A DNA stretch of 64,000 nt from Methylobacterium sp. Leaf465 (GCF_001424705.1 NZ_LMRA01000012.1:514887-578886); one strand, 5' to 3'. Positions 8,634-18,808 are shown, counted from the first letter of the stretch. Made by a program: numbers and translations. The notes: generated by a model from the letters alone, not told the origin.

Positions 8634-9357
8634 CGCGCCACCCGCCGACGCCGGCCAGCAGCGCGGCGTCGGCCAGGAACGCCAGGGCGGCCGTGGCGGC
8701 GGTGCCCTGGAGCATCGCCACGGTGTTCTGGTTCTGCAGGCCCGACACGATGGGCGTGCCGAGGGTCGAGGCCCCCGCCAGGGCGCCGACGGCGGCGGTG
8801 GCGATGGCGAGCACCAGGGCGGTGCGCAGGGTCTCGACGATATCGGGGGCGGCCAGGGGCAGTTCGATCCGTGTCAGGATCTGGAGCCGGGTCAGGCCGA
8901 TCGCCCGTCCGGCCTCGCGGACCTCCGGTGCCACCCCCGCGATGGCGCCCGCCGTCCCCCGCAGGACCGGCATGATTCCGTAGGCGACGAGGGCGAGCAG
9001 CGTCGGGGGACCTCCGAAGCCGAGGATCGGCAGGGCGAGCGCGACCACGACCACCGGGGGCACCGCCTGCGCGGCCGCCGCGAGTCCATCGATCATCGGC
9101 CGCCAGGGTTCTGCGAAGCGGCGCGTGATCAGGATGCCGAGGCCGATCCCCAGGACGGCCACGAGGGTGAGGCCGGTTCCGGCCAGGGCGAGGTGCTTCC
9201 ATGCCAGGTCGAGGAGGCGCTCCACCGACAGGGGACGCCGCGCCGGCTCCCCCAGGGCCTCGGTGATCCAGCTCGCCACCCTGGGATGACTGGCCACGGC
9301 GAGGCCGAGGCCCATGAGGGCGAAGCCGAGGGCCGCGGTTCGTCGCGACCGGCTCAT
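8620..9357 (-). CDS. yehW: ABC transporter permease, YehW-like (osmoprotectant uptake)
   Basis: 245 residues with about six membrane segments and the EAA-type loop [14 protein letters not shown] that contacts the ATPase. Length and motifs match the smaller permease of the YehZYXW/OsmU glycine-betaine-type importer. ATG 9357 overlaps the stop of the upstream permease (ATGA), so the two are translationally coupled; a longer frame reaching 10038 has no homology. The ATPase gene expected in such operons does not follow: the next gene is convergent. Confidence 0.85.
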   Translation of the reverse strand: MSRSRRTAALGFALMGLGLAVASHPRVASWITEALGEPARRPLSVERLLDLAWKHLALAGTGLTLVAVLGIGLGILITRRFAEPWRPMIDGLAAAAQAVPPVVVVALALPILGFGGPPTLLALVAYGIMPVLRGTAGAIAGVAPEVREAGRAIGLTRLQILTRIELPLAAPDIVETLRTALVLAIATAAVGALAGASTLGTPIVSGLQNQNTVAMLQGTAATAALAFLADAALLAGVGGWRAIRP

Positions 9358-10535
9358 GCGTGCCACCGCCGCCGCGCGGCGGCCTCCACTCGGCTGAGAC
9401 CGCGCTCGGTCAGCAACGAGAGCACCACGACCGGGATCGCCCCGAGGAGGATCAGGTCGGGCGCGAACTGCGCCATCCCGTCGAAGACGATGCGGCCGAG
9501 GCCGCCGGCCCCGACAAGGGCGCCGAGGGTGGCGAGGCCGAGGCCCTGCACGGCCGCCACCCGCACGGCCCCGATGAGGATCGGCGCACCGATCGGCAGA
9601 CGGACCCGCGCCAGCACCTGTCCCCGCGAGAGGCCGAGGGCCTCGGCAGCCTGCAGGGTGTCGTCGTCCGGCGCCCGCAGGGCCAGGGTCAGCCCGCGCC
9701 AGAGGGGCAGGGCCAGATAGGCGGCGATGGCGACGATGGCGGGGACGGGGCCCAGCGCCGAGAGACCAAGGTCCCGCAGGATCGGAACGGCGCGGAGGAG
9801 GCCCGACATCACGGCGACCATTCCCCCGAGGAGGGCCACGGCGGGCACGACTTGAATCCCGCCGAGGACCAGGGCCACCAGCCCCTGCGGGAGCAGCGAC
9901 AGCCCGACCGCGAGGAAACCCGCGAGAATGAGGGCCGCGCCCGCGAGGGCGAGATGCTCCGCGAGCGCCGCGTTCACCGTCTCGCGCCGCGCCGCGTACT
10001 CGACCGCGAGCGAGAGGGCATCGAAGGCGCCCGACCACCCGAGGACGACGAGCGCCAGGCCCAAGCCGAGGCCGATGGCGAGGCCGAAACCCGGTTTGCG
10101 AGACCGCCGAACCGCGAGGCTGAGGGCGCCGGCGAGGAGGAACAGGCCGAGCCAGGATCCCGATCCGAGACTGGCCCGCGCGGCCGGCGGGAGTCCGGCG
10201 AGGGACCGGACGGCGCCGGCGCCGAGGCCCTGTCCGAAGGCCAGGATGGCCAGGAGAAGCAGAAGCGTGGCGAGCGCCGCCGCCGCCCGATTTCGCGAGA
10301 CCACGAGGGCGATGGCGAGGGCGCTCATTGCGAGAACCAGGGCGCCGGTTGCGCCGAGCGCCTCCGAGCCGGTCCGCGGATCCCCGAGCGCGAGCCGGTT
10401 CCGCGCGATGGTGAGCACCGGCAGCCAGGTCAGGGCGAGCGCCAGGGCACCGAGCCAGGCGGTGCCGACGAGCAACGCGAGGACGCGCCCGATCCCGACC
10501 GTCCGCAGCGCGCTTCCCGATGTCCCCGCCGTCAC
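9354..10535 (-). CDS. yehY: ABC transporter permease, YehY-like (osmoprotectant uptake)
   Basis: 393 residues, close to E. coli YehY (385). The N-terminal half has extra membrane segments. The C-terminal half is the BPD_transp_1 permease domain with the EAA loop AAEALGLSRGQVLARVRLPI near residue 300. It would form the membrane channel with the YehW-like partner. Its start overlaps the end of the substrate-binding protein gene by 4 bp (ATGA), and its end overlaps yehW in the same way, indicating one operon. Confidence 0.87.
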   Translation of the reverse strand: MTAGTSGSALRTVGIGRVLALLVGTAWLGALALALTWLPVLTIARNRLALGDPRTGSEALGATGALVLAMSALAIALVVSRNRAAAALATLLLLLAILAFGQGLGAGAVRSLAGLPPAARASLGSGSWLGLFLLAGALSLAVRRSRKPGFGLAIGLGLGLALVVLGWSGAFDALSLAVEYAARRETVNAALAEHLALAGAALILAGFLAVGLSLLPQGLVALVLGGIQVVPAVALLGGMVAVMSGLLRAVPILRDLGLSALGPVPAIVAIAAYLALPLWRGLTLALRAPDDDTLQAAEALGLSRGQVLARVRLPIGAPILIGAVRVAAVQGLGLATLGALVGAGGLGRIVFDGMAQFAPDLILLGAIPVVVLSLLTERGLSRVEAAARRRWHA

Positions 10536-11473
10536 GGCAGCAGCCCGTTCTTGGACAGGTAACGGGCTGCCACCGCTTCGGCCACGTCGCCGTCCACGGT
10601 GATGCGCGCGTTCAGCCGCCGCAGGGTCTCGGCGTCGAGGCGGGTGAACACGCGCGCCAGGGCGGGCGCGATCTCGGGGTGGCGGGCGAGGTCGGCCTGC
10701 CGGATCACCGGGGCCACCTCGTAGACGATCTGGGCATCCAGGGGATCGCTCATGACGACGAGGTCGAGCGCCGCGAGGGCCCCGTCGGTCCCGTAGACCA
10801 TCCCGGCATTCACGCCGCTGATCCCCTGCGCGGCCGCTCGCGCCGTGACGGACGTATCACCGCCGGGCAGGCTGATGATGCGATTCAAGGGCAGGGCGAA
10901 GCCATAGGCCGCCTCGAAGGCCGGCAGGGCCGCCGGACTCTCCACGAACTCGGTGGAGGCGGCGAGCCGAATGAGGCCGCGGCGGACCGCTCCGGCGAAG
11001 TCGGTCATCGTGGTCAGGTGCTCGCGCCGTGCCAGGTCCCCGTTGACGGCGATCAGCCACGTGTTGTTGGCCGGTGCCCGGGTCAGCCAGGCGAGGCCGC
11101 GCTCGGCGTCGCGCCGCCGGATGGTGTCGTACGCGCCCTGCGGCGACTTCCAGATCGGATCGGTCTCCGTGCCGGTGAAGAAGGCGCCGTTGCCGGTGTA
11201 TTCAGGATAGATCGAGATCTCGCCGGACAGGAGGCTGTTGCGAACGATCAGGGTCGGCCCGAGTCCGAGCTTGCGCAGGACGGGCAAGTTCAGTTTCTCC
11301 AGAACCTGGGCGATCATGGCGCCGGTCAGCGCGCCCTCGGTATCGCTCTTCGAGGCGACCACGAGGGGAGACCCGGCCGTGGCCGAGTCGGGAGCCCGCA
11401 CGCCGGAGAGCGCGAGCCAAGCCATCGCGGACCGTCGCGTCCAGTCTCGCACCCCGGACCGTCCCGTTAACAT
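10532..11473 (-). CDS. osmF: Substrate-binding protein of an osmoprotectant ABC transporter (OsmF/YehZ-like)
   Basis: 313 residues. A short hydrophobic export signal follows a twin-arginine-like TRRSAMAWLAL segment. The mature part is an OpuAC-type binding domain: SKSDTEGALTGAMIAQVLE near the start, YPEYTGNG around residue 110 and a conserved C-terminal LNARITVDG. It captures betaine-type solutes in the periplasm for the two permeases downstream. First gene of the operon; no clear Shine-Dalgarno precedes ATG 11473. The ligand-binding residues cannot be assigned by eye, so the exact solute is open. Confidence 0.85.
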   Translation of the reverse strand: MLTGRSGVRDWTRRSAMAWLALSGVRAPDSATAGSPLVVASKSDTEGALTGAMIAQVLEKLNLPVLRKLGLGPTLIVRNSLLSGEISIYPEYTGNGAFFTGTETDPIWKSPQGAYDTIRRRDAERGLAWLTRAPANNTWLIAVNGDLARREHLTTMTDFAGAVRRGLIRLAASTEFVESPAALPAFEAAYGFALPLNRIISLPGGDTSVTARAAAQGISGVNAGMVYGTDGALAALDLVVMSDPLDAQIVYEVAPVIRQADLARHPEIAPALARVFTRLDAETLRRLNARITVDGDVAEAVAARYLSKNGLLP

Positions 11474-11776
11474 AGGTTGTTGGCATTCCAGGGGGGGCTG
11501 CCTACCGGTAGGAGTCGGTGGCGCAGAAATGTTTCAGACCGTAACATTGCTGCCCCGTAGACGGCCTTTGACGAGGTTCAGGTGCTTGACACGCCCCACG
11601 GAACGGGCGACGGCTCGCTCTGTGCCGGGCTGTTCAAAGGGTCTTGCCGGCTCGCTTAAGCCCTGCATCATTCGCATGTTGCGAGCCTGATTGCACACGG
11701 TGGGAGCGAACCCCTGAACACCTTCCGCGGAAGGCGTTCCGGATTTCCAAGTCGATCGAAGGGAAGAAGCCCCGGC
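11474..11776. other. Divergent intergenic region between osmF operon and receiver gene
   Basis: 303 bp without a credible gene. It must carry promoters for both directions. A TTGACA-like hexamer lies near 11585 in a locally lower-GC stretch, but no convincing paired -10 is seen. An EcfG-type GGAAC occurs near 11600 without the matching CGTT. Confidence 0.5.
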
Positions 11777-12166
11777 GTGAGTGCTCAAGTGGACGAAGAC
11801 CTTCTCAATGGGGCTCGCGTGCTTGTCGTCGAGGACGAAGCCGCGATCTCGATGCTGCTCGAAGACATGCTGCTCGATTTCGGTTGCACCGTCGTCGGCC
11901 CCGCCGCGCGTCTGTCGACCGCCCTCGAGATGGCGGAGAACGAGAGTTTCGAGGTCGCCATCCTCGACGTCAACGTGGCGGGCGAGCCGATCTATCCGGT
12001 GGCCGAAGCCATCGTGAAGCGCGACCTGCCCATCGTATTCTCGACGGGCTACGGCGGCGCCGGCATCCGTGAGCCGTTCCGTGATCGTCCGGTCGTGCAG
12101 AAGCCGTTCAGCCAAGCCGACCTCAAGCGGACGCTGATCGCAGCCGTGGCGGCCGCGCGCGCCTGA
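11777..12166 (+). CDS. Single-domain response regulator (CheY-like receiver)
   Basis: 129 residues from GTG 11777. The whole protein is a receiver: acidic pocket VVEDEA at 18-23, phospho-acceptor Asp64 in AILDVNV, Thr/Ser switch region FSTGYG and Lys in VQKPFS. There is no output domain, so it must act by protein contact or as a phosphate sink. No histidine kinase is adjacent. It ends 2 bp from the convergent yraN gene. Confidence 0.9.
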   Translation: MSAQVDEDLLNGARVLVVEDEAAISMLLEDMLLDFGCTVVGPAARLSTALEMAENESFEVAILDVNVAGEPIYPVAEAIVKRDLPIVFSTGYGGAGIREPFRDRPVVQKPFSQADLKRTLIAAVAAARA

Positions 12167-12168
12167 GA

Positions 12169-12549
12169 TCATCGGATCGGAAAGGCGTCGGCCACGTGCC
12201 GGGGCCAGGCCCAGGGCGAGACGAACACCGCGTCCGCCCGAAACGTCGCCGCGTCGGTGTTCGGGTGCCGACTGATCCAGGCCCGGACAGCCCGCGAGAA
12301 TCGGGCGACCTTGCGGGCGTCGATGGCGCCTTGCGCCGCCTCCAGCGTGCTGCGCGCCTTCACCTCCACGAACGCGATCGTCGCCCCGCGCCGGACGATC
12401 AGGTCGATCTCGCCCCCCGCCGCGCGAAAGCGCGACCCGAGCGGCCGGTACCCCTTCAGCATCAGGGCGAGGAGCGCGAGGGTCTCGGCCGTCCGGCCGC
12501 GCAGCTCGGTGGCGCGCCGGCGCTCGGCCGCAGGGCCCTCAGGTCTCAT
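12169..12549 (-). CDS. yraN: UPF0102 family protein YraN (predicted nuclease fold)
   Basis: 126 residues from ATG 12549, which overlaps the rsmI stop by 11 bp. It has the UPF0102 endonuclease-like core: [13 protein letters not shown], then [10 protein letters not shown] and FVEVKAR (the D-x(n)-E-x-K nuclease triad). Function is unproven; yraN commonly sits beside rsmI, as here. The longer frame to 12582 adds a low-quality leader. Confidence 0.9.
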   Translation of the reverse strand: MRPEGPAAERRRATELRGRTAETLALLALMLKGYRPLGSRFRAAGGEIDLIVRRGATIAFVEVKARSTLEAAQGAIDARKVARFSRAVRAWISRHPNTDAATFRADAVFVSPWAWPRHVADAFPIR

Positions 12550-13507
12550 CGTCGCGCCGGGCCAGGGCCAGGGCACGGGCATAGACGACCCGGCGGGGCT
12601 GGCCGGTCTCCTCCGCCACCAGGGTCGCGGCGTCCTTGATCGAGTGCCGGGCGAGCGCCGCCGTCAGGGCCGCATCAAGGCCCGCATCCGTCTCGGCGGC
12701 GTCGGGCACCTCGTCCTGCGTGCCGATGATCACCACCACCTCGCCCTTCGGCGCGCCCTCCTCCGCGTAGAGCGCGGCGAGATCGCCGAGGCTGCCGCGC
12801 CGGATCGTTTCGTAGAGCTTGGTCAGCTCGCGGGCGACCGCTGCCGGGCGCGTAGGCCCGAGGACCTCCACGGCGTCGACCAGCATCTCGGGCAGGCGAT
12901 GGGGCGATTCGAACAACACCAGGGTGCCGGGGATGCGCCCGAGCGCCTCCAGGCGGTTGCGCCGCGCGCCGGACTTGGCCGGCAGGAAGCCCTCGAAGAA
13001 GAACCGGTCGGTGGGCAGGCCGGCGGCCACGATGGCGGTCATCACCGCCGAGGGGCCCGGAATGGGCGTGACGCTGAGGCCGGCCTCGATCGCCGCCTGC
13101 ACGAGCTTGAAACCCGGATCCGACACGAGGGGCGTGCCCGCGTCGGAGACCAGGGCCAGGGCCTCGCCGGCCTGCATCCGGGCGATCATCCGCTCGCGCA
13201 CCGCCGCGTTGGAATGCTCGTGATAGGCCACCAGGGGCGTGGTGATCCCGTAATGCATCAGCAGCGTGCGGGTGACGCGGGTGTCCTCGGCCAGCACCGC
13301 ATCGGCGGCGGCGAGCGTCGCCAGGGCGCGGAACGAGACGTCCTTCAGGTTTCCGATCGGGGTCGCCACCACGTGGAGACCGGGCTCGATCGCCTCGGCC
13401 TCGGCGGCGAGCCCGAAGGCCGTGAAGGTGGCGGGTGGGCGGGCGCCGGGCCCCGTCGCGGCCGGGTCGCGCCGCCGCCGGGTCCGCGTGTCGATCTTCT
13501 GGGTCAT
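12539..13507 (-). CDS. rsmI: 16S rRNA (cytidine-1402-2'-O)-methyltransferase RsmI
   Basis: 322 residues from ATG 13507 (AAGG 10 bases upstream); the frame to 13567 is longer without support. Motifs of the SAM-dependent tetrapyrrole-methylase fold are intact: [29 protein letters not shown] and FESPHRL. It modifies C1402 in the ribosomal P site together with RsmH. The N-terminal 30 residues are Arg/Pro-rich and extra relative to E. coli. It is followed by overlapping yraN and is divergent from the LpoA-like gene, the usual Rhizobiales order. Confidence 0.96.
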   Translation of the reverse strand: MTQKIDTRTRRRRDPAATGPGARPPATFTAFGLAAEAEAIEPGLHVVATPIGNLKDVSFRALATLAAADAVLAEDTRVTRTLLMHYGITTPLVAYHEHSNAAVRERMIARMQAGEALALVSDAGTPLVSDPGFKLVQAAIEAGLSVTPIPGPSAVMTAIVAAGLPTDRFFFEGFLPAKSGARRNRLEALGRIPGTLVLFESPHRLPEMLVDAVEVLGPTRPAAVARELTKLYETIRRGSLGDLAALYAEEGAPKGEVVVIIGTQDEVPDAAETDAGLDAALTAALARHSIKDAATLVAEETGQPRRVVYARALALARRDDET

Positions 13508-13628
13508 GGCCGCGACCTTGCCACGATCGGGGCTTCCTGCGGAATGCTCGGCGGCGCGTCGGTTCACATTTACTTTTGGCCCCTAGGCTGCAAGCCTGGG
13601 TCGTCAGCCGGCGACAGGGGGGCCACCG

Positions 13629-14843
13629 ATGACGCACGCCAACAGGCTGAAATCCGGGCTGGTCGGGATCTCGACCCTGCTCCTGCTCGCGGCCTGCGTC
13701 GGAGTGCCGGACGGCGGCGGCCGCGTCTCGAACCGGGTCCCGCCACCCCAGGCGGAAGGCCCGGGGCCCGACGCGCCGATCGCCGCCGCGGGGGGGCGGA
13801 TCGGCACCGGATCGGTGAAGGTCGCCCTGGTGGTGCCGCTCACCGGACCGGGCTCGGCGGTGGGCACGGCGATGCGCAACGCGGCCGAACTCGCCATCGA
13901 GGATTTCCAGAAGTCCGACCTGCAGATCCTGGTGAAGGACGACCGCGGCGCGCCGGACGGCGCCCGCGAGGCGGCCCAAGCCGCCGTGGCGGATGGGGCC
14001 GAGGTCGTCCTCGGCCCGCTCTTCGCCGCCAACGTCCAGGCGGCGGCCGGCGTGGTACGCGCGGCGGGCAAGCCCCTCATCGCCTTCTCGACCGATGCCG
14101 GGGTCGCGGCCCGCGGCACCTACCTCCTGAGCTTCCTGCCCCAGGCCGAGGTCGACCGGGTCGTCGACGAATCCGTCGCGTCCGGCCGAAAATCCTTCGC
14201 GGCGATGATCCCGGATTCGAGCTACGGAAACGCCGTGGAGGCGCAGTTCCGCGAGGCAGTGGCCCGCAAGGGCGCGCGCCTCGTGGCGATCGAGCGCTAT
14301 CCCGTCGGCAATCCGGCCCCCGCCATCGGGCGCCTCGGCGGCCTGATCACCGGGCCGGCGGCCCAGGCCGACGCGCTGTTCCTGCCGGATACGCCGGATG
14401 GCCTCGCCACCGTCGCCCCGGCCCTGACCAAGGCCGGGTTCGCCCCCGGCCGGGTCCGGCCGATCGGCACCGCCGTCTGGAACGATCCCCGGATCTACGC
14501 CCTGCCCGCCCTCCAGGGCGGCTGGTTCGCGGCCCCGGACGCAGCCGGCTTCACCGGCTTCTCGCAGCGCTACCAGGCGCGGTTCGGCTCGGTGCCGCCG
14601 CGCGTCGCCACCCTGGCCTACGACGCGGTCTCGCTGATGGCGGCCCTGTCGCGCCAGTTCGGCTCGCAGCGTTTCGCCGACACCACGCTCACCAACCCGT
14701 CCGGCTTCTCCGGCGTCGACGGGACCTTCCGGTTCCGGCCGGACGGCCCGAGCGACCGCGCGCTGGCGGTCTACGAGATCCGTTCGGGTGCGCCGGCCAT
14801 CGTCAGCCCGGCGCCGCGCACCCTCGGCCCGTCGGGCACCTGA
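13629..14843 (+). CDS. Penicillin-binding protein activator-like lipoprotein (LpoA family, periplasmic-binding fold)
   Basis: 404 residues. Lipoprotein signal with lipobox LLAAC, Cys23 being the lipidated residue. A short Pro-rich linker precedes a type-1 periplasmic-binding fold (about 60-395: VALVVPLTGPGSAVG, VVLGPLFAANVQ). In alphaproteobacteria these Leu/Ile/Val-binding-like lipoproteins next to rsmI are annotated as LpoA-like activators of penicillin-binding proteins. That role is inferred from position and fold, not shown. The end abuts the convergent hemW stop with no gap. Confidence 0.85.
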   Translation: MTHANRLKSGLVGISTLLLLAACVGVPDGGGRVSNRVPPPQAEGPGPDAPIAAAGGRIGTGSVKVALVVPLTGPGSAVGTAMRNAAELAIEDFQKSDLQILVKDDRGAPDGAREAAQAAVADGAEVVLGPLFAANVQAAAGVVRAAGKPLIAFSTDAGVAARGTYLLSFLPQAEVDRVVDESVASGRKSFAAMIPDSSYGNAVEAQFREAVARKGARLVAIERYPVGNPAPAIGRLGGLITGPAAQADALFLPDTPDGLATVAPALTKAGFAPGRVRPIGTAVWNDPRIYALPALQGGWFAAPDAAGFTGFSQRYQARFGSVPPRVATLAYDAVSLMAALSRQFGSQRFADTTLTNPSGFSGVDGTFRFRPDGPSDRALAVYEIRSGAPAIVSPAPRTLGPSGT

Positions 14844-16022
14844 TCAGGCGGCGAGCGCGGCCACCAGCGCGTTGAGCACCGGCGCGCCGGCGGGCGTCGC
14901 GGCGATGCGGCCGCCCGCATGTCGGGCGATCAGCCCCTCGGCAACGAGGCCGTCGATCCGCCCCGGGTCGAGGGCCCTCCCCTTCAGGGCGGCGTAGCGC
15001 GCGGGGTCGATGCCTTCGCGCAGGCGCAGACCCATCATCAGGAACTCGTCGCCCTGGTCCGAGGCGGCCAGCGTCTCGGTCTCGACGATGCCGTGACCCC
15101 GCCCCTCCACCCGGGCGAGCCACGCTTCCGGCGCCCGCTCGGTGACGGTGCCGATCCGGCCTGCCGCTTCGACGAGGCGTCCGTGGGCGCCGGGGCCGAT
15201 GCCCGCATATTCGCCGTAGCGCCAGTACAGGAGGTTGTGCCGGGATTCCGCGCCGGGCCGGGCGTGGTTGGAGATCTCGTAGGCCGGCAAGCCGGCCCGG
15301 TCGCAGACCTCCTGGGTCACGTCGTAGAGGGCACGCGCGGCATCATCGTCCGGCGGCACCAGCTTGCCGGCGGCGGCGAGGCCGTAGAACGGCGTGCCCG
15401 GTTCGATGGTGAGCTGGTAGAGCGACAGGTGCTCCGCCGCCCGGGCGATGGCACCTTCGAGTTCGGCCCGCCACGCGGCCGGGCCCTGGTCGGGCCGGGC
15501 ATAGATCAGGTCGAAGGAGTAGCGCTCGAAATGCGCCGCCGCGACCCGCACCGCCGCCATGGCCTCGGCTGCGCTGTGCAGGCGGCCGAGTTGCTTCAGG
15601 GCGGCGTCGTCCATGGCCTGGACGCCGAGGGAGACGCGGTTGACCCCGGCGGTGCGGTAGCCGCGGAAGCGCTCCGCTTCGACGCTGGTGGGATTGGCTT
15701 CCAGGGTGATCTCGACGTCGGGCGTCACGGTCCAGGCGCCGCCGATGGCGTCGAGCAGACCTGCCACGGTGGCGGGCTGCATCAGGGAGGGCGTGCCGCC
15801 GCCGAGGAAGACGCTCGATACCGTCCGTCCGGGCGTGCGCGCCGCCACATGGGCGATCTCGGCCCGGAAGGCGTCCAGGAAGCGGCCCTCGTCCACGGGC
15901 GCGTGGCGCACGTGGCTGTTGAAGTCGCAATACGGGCACTTTGCGGCGCAGAAGGGCCAGTGGACATAGACCCCGAACCCCGCATCGCGGGTCGGGTGGT
16001 CCGGGCCTGTCGGTTCGGTCAT
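14844..16022 (-). CDS. hemW: Radical SAM family haem chaperone HemW
   Basis: 392 residues. The radical-SAM cysteines are Cys25, Cys29 and Cys32 (CX3CX2C, in a CAAKCPYCDF context). The HemW-type FLGGGTPSL, LEANPTSVE and SLGVQAMDDA motifs and the C-terminal HemN-like domain are all present. HemW binds haem and a 4Fe-4S cluster and helps insert haem into respiratory proteins; it is not an active coproporphyrinogen oxidase. It follows rdgB and rph on the same strand, the conserved order. Confidence 0.95.
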   Translation of the reverse strand: MTEPTGPDHPTRDAGFGVYVHWPFCAAKCPYCDFNSHVRHAPVDEGRFLDAFRAEIAHVAARTPGRTVSSVFLGGGTPSLMQPATVAGLLDAIGGAWTVTPDVEITLEANPTSVEAERFRGYRTAGVNRVSLGVQAMDDAALKQLGRLHSAAEAMAAVRVAAAHFERYSFDLIYARPDQGPAAWRAELEGAIARAAEHLSLYQLTIEPGTPFYGLAAAGKLVPPDDDAARALYDVTQEVCDRAGLPAYEISNHARPGAESRHNLLYWRYGEYAGIGPGAHGRLVEAAGRIGTVTERAPEAWLARVEGRGHGIVETETLAASDQGDEFLMMGLRLREGIDPARYAALKGRALDPGRIDGLVAEGLIARHAGGRIAATPAGAPVLNALVAALAA

Positions 16023-16091
16023 GACGCGGATGTGCGCGCGGGACCGCCGTTTGGCAATCCCGCGGCCGGTCTCAAGGGCGCCGCAGGCAGT

Positions 16092-16724
16092 TTACGGACG
16101 CCGCAGGCAGGTCTGGGCCAGGAGCACGAAGGCGCGGGCGCGATGCGACAGGGCGTTGCCGGTCTGCCAGTCGACGCCGTGCTTCTCCGCGGAGGAGATC
16201 TCCCCGAAGGTGCGGTGGTCGCCGTCGGGCTGGAACATCGGGTCGTAGCCGAACCCGCTCGCGCCGCGCGGCGGCACGAGTTCGCCGAAGACCCGGCCCT
16301 CGAAGGTCTCGGTGTGGCCGTCCGGCCAGGCGATCACCAGGGCGGAGACGAAGTGCGCCCGCCGGGTGGTGGCGCCGCGCTTGTCGAGTTCCGCGGCGAT
16401 CCGCGCCATGGCGCCGGTGAAATCCTTGGACGGCCCGGCCCAGCGGGCCGAGAACAGCCCGGGTGCCCCGTCGAGGGCGTTGACGCAGAGGCCGGAATCG
16501 TCGGCGAAGGCCGGCAGGCCCGAGGCCGTCGCGGCGGCGTGCGCCTTGATGGCCGCGTTCTCGGCGAACATCGTCCCGGTCTCGTCCGGCTCGGGCAGGC
16601 CGAGTTCGCCGGCCGAGACCGCGTCGACGCCGAAGGGCGCCAGCAACTCGCGCATTTCGACGAGCTTGCCGGCATTGTGGGTCGCGATGACGACGCGACC
16701 CGTGAGGATGCGGTGCTCGCTCAT
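16092..16724 (-). CDS. rdgB: Non-canonical purine NTP pyrophosphatase RdgB (Ham1)
   Basis: 210 residues from ATG 16724, overlapping the rph stop (ATGA), so translation is coupled. Ham1 signatures: [11 protein letters not shown] at the N-terminus, [18 protein letters not shown] and the C-terminal SHRARA. It hydrolyses dITP/XTP to keep damaged purines out of nucleic acids. The frame extends into rph upstream in another phase, which is only a shadow. Confidence 0.96.
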   Translation of the reverse strand: MSEHRILTGRVVIATHNAGKLVEMRELLAPFGVDAVSAGELGLPEPDETGTMFAENAAIKAHAAATASGLPAFADDSGLCVNALDGAPGLFSARWAGPSKDFTGAMARIAAELDKRGATTRRAHFVSALVIAWPDGHTETFEGRVFGELVPPRGASGFGYDPMFQPDGDHRTFGEISSAEKHGVDWQTGNALSHRARAFVLLAQTCLRRP

Positions 16725-17449
16725 GCGGAGACTCCCTGCGCCACGGCCTGCTTCTGGAGGGCGACGAGGGACTGGATGCCGCCCTTGGCGAGGCGCATCA
16801 GCTCGAACAGCTCCTCCTCCGAGAACGGCTTGCCCTCGGCGGTACCCTGGACCTCGACGAGGCCCCCGGTGCCCGTGATGACGAAGTTGGCGTCGGTCTC
16901 GGCCGCGGAATCCTCCAAATAGTCGAGGTCGAGGACGGGCTTGCTCTTGTAGATGCCGCAGGAGACCGCCGCCACGTGGTCGCGCAGGGGGTCGACCGAG
17001 ATGATCGAGCGGCCGCGCATCCAGGTGAAGCACTCGTGCAGGGCGACCCAGGCGCCGGTGATCGCCGCGGTGCGGGTGCCGCCATCGGCCTGGATCACGT
17101 CGCAATCGACGGTGATCTGGCGCTCGCCAATCGCCGGCAGGTTGGTCACGGCGCGCAGGGAGCGGCCGATCAGGCGCTGGATCTCCTGGGTGCGTCCGGA
17201 AGGCTTGCCGGCCGTCACCTCGCGCCGGGTGCGCGCGTGAGTGGCGCGCGGCAGCATGGCGTATTCCGCGGTGACCCAGCCCTTGCCGGAGCCGCGCAGC
17301 CAGCCAGGGCCGCGCTCTTCCAGGGTGGCCGTGCACAGCACCTTGGTGTCGCCGAAGCTGACGAGGCATGAGCCTTCGGCGTGGCGGGAGACGGCGCGCT
17401 CCAGGGTGACCATGCGCAGTTCGTCGTTCGCGCGCTTCGAGGGCCGCAT
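16721..17449 (-). CDS. rph: Ribonuclease PH
   Basis: 242 residues from ATG 17449, preceded by a strong AAGGAG (17457-17462); the frame to 17638 is longer but without support. RNase PH signatures are complete: [48 protein letters not shown] and the C-terminal VEVQGTAEG. This phosphorolytic exonuclease trims tRNA 3' ends. First gene of rph-rdgB(-hemW) and divergent from hrcA across 225 bp, a conserved alphaproteobacterial arrangement. Confidence 0.97.
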   Translation of the reverse strand: MRPSKRANDELRMVTLERAVSRHAEGSCLVSFGDTKVLCTATLEERGPGWLRGSGKGWVTAEYAMLPRATHARTRREVTAGKPSGRTQEIQRLIGRSLRAVTNLPAIGERQITVDCDVIQADGGTRTAAITGAWVALHECFTWMRGRSIISVDPLRDHVAAVSCGIYKSKPVLDLDYLEDSAAETDANFVITGTGGLVEVQGTAEGKPFSEEELFELMRLAKGGIQSLVALQKQAVAQGVSA

Positions 17450-17674
17450 GCCGATCTCCTTACCGGTGTCGATGGAGTGCGGCTTTACGGTTCCGGCCCC
17501 CGCCCGGCAAGCGAGGTCGGGCGGATTGCCGGCGCCGCCGGTGAGCCCGAGGTGCGGAACGCCTTCCGTGGCCAAGCGGTTTCTCGTATTCTCCATGCGT
17601 CCGCCAGGGGCGACGGTGGGCGGCATTGTGTAAAGCACGGGAGACCGTCACACTCTCCGCCTCAGGAATGGAAT

Positions 17675-18769
17675 GTGACCGAGCCCGCCCGCCCCTTCTC
17701 CACATCGCAGCAGATGCAGGTTCTCAGCGCGCTGAACGAACGCTCGCGTGAAATCTTCCGGCAGATCGTCGAGAGCTATCTGACGACCGGCGAACCGGTC
17801 GGCTCGCGTAACCTCGCGCGCATCCTGCCCATGGCCCTGTCGCCGGCTTCGATCCGGAACGTCATGGCGGATCTCGAGCATTCCGGGCTGATCTTCGCAC
17901 CCCACGCCTCGGCCGGCCGTCTGCCCACGGAGCAGGGCCTGCGCTTCTTCGTCGATGCGATGCTGGAGCTCGGCGATGTCGGGCGTGAGGAGCAGGAGCG
18001 GATCGAGGCGCAGATGCGCGCGGCCGCCTCGGGCCATACCTTCGATTCCGCGCTGGCCGAGGCCTCGATGCTGCTCTCAGGGATCTCCCGCGGGGCCGGC
18101 GTGGTGCTCACCACCAAGACCAATGTCCACCTCAAGCATATCGAGTTCGTCCGCCTCGACCCGACCCGGGCGCTGGTCGTCCTGGTCTCCGACGACGGCT
18201 CGGTGGAGAACCGCCTCCTCGACCTGCCGGCGGGCCTGCCGGCGGGGGCTCTCCAGGAGGCCTCGAACTACCTGAACGCCCGGCTCCAGGGCCGGACCCT
18301 GGGGACGCTCCGCGCCGAGATCGAGTCGGGCCGGCAAGCGATGAAGCGCGAACTCGACGTGATCACCGAGCGCCTCGTGGATGCCGGCCTCGCCGTCAGC
18401 GTCGGCCCCTCGGATGCCCGGCAGCTCATCGTGCGCGGTCAGGCCAATCTCCTGGACGACCTGCGGGCCGCCGAGGATCTCGACCGCATCCGCCTGCTGT
18501 TCAACGACCTCGAGACCCAGAAGGACGTGATCGAACTCCTGTCCCGGGCCGAGGGCGGCGAGGGCGTGCGCATCTTCATCGGCTCGGAGAACAAGCTCTT
18601 CTCGCTCTCAGGCTCCTCGATGATCGCGGCTCCGTTCCGCGACGGGTCGCAGAAGATCGTCGGCGTGGTGGGGGTCATCGGCCCGACGCGCCTGAACTAT
18701 GCCCGCATCGTGCCGATGGTCGACTACACCGCACGGGTGGTCTCCGGCCTCCTCGACCGCAAGCGCTGA
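17675..18769 (+). CDS. hrcA: Heat-inducible transcription repressor HrcA
   Basis: 364 residues from GTG 17675. It has an N-terminal winged helix (about 15-90, with [12 protein letters not shown] and [13 protein letters not shown]), the central GAF-like domain and the C-terminal [19 protein letters not shown] and MNYARI-like signatures. HrcA binds CIRCE elements upstream of groESL. No CIRCE repeat is seen near this gene. Unusually, grpE does not follow; the next gene is convergent. Confidence 0.96.
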   Translation: MTEPARPFSTSQQMQVLSALNERSREIFRQIVESYLTTGEPVGSRNLARILPMALSPASIRNVMADLEHSGLIFAPHASAGRLPTEQGLRFFVDAMLELGDVGREEQERIEAQMRAAASGHTFDSALAEASMLLSGISRGAGVVLTTKTNVHLKHIEFVRLDPTRALVVLVSDDGSVENRLLDLPAGLPAGALQEASNYLNARLQGRTLGTLRAEIESGRQAMKRELDVITERLVDAGLAVSVGPSDARQLIVRGQANLLDDLRAAEDLDRIRLLFNDLETQKDVIELLSRAEGGEGVRIFIGSENKLFSLSGSSMIAAPFRDGSQKIVGVVGVIGPTRLNYARIVPMVDYTARVVSGLLDRKR

Positions 18770-18783
18770 GCGGAAAACGCGAA

Positions 18784-18808
18784 GGGGCGGAGCCTGAAGC
18801 CCCGCCCC
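18784..18808 (+). terminator. Possible hairpin terminator after hrcA
   Basis: GGGGCGG (18784-18790) pairs with CCGCCCC (18802-18808) about 15 bp after the hrcA stop. It lacks a T tract, so it may be Rho-assisted or only an RNA stabiliser between convergent genes. Confidence 0.4.

Noticed and set aside
8620..10038. Long frame of 472 codons through both permease genes
   Set aside because: Only its C-terminal part from ATG 9357 resembles a permease; the upstream part is an out-of-frame Arg/Gly/Pro-rich shadow of the YehY gene.
11600..11630. EcfG-type (general stress sigma) promoter before the receiver gene at 11777
   Set aside because: A GGAAC is present but no CGTT at the required spacing was found.
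17450..17674. Search for a CIRCE element near hrcA
   Set aside because: No TTAGCACTC-N9-GAGTGCTAA dyad is visible in the rph/hrcA gap; the HrcA sites are expected at groESL elsewhere.
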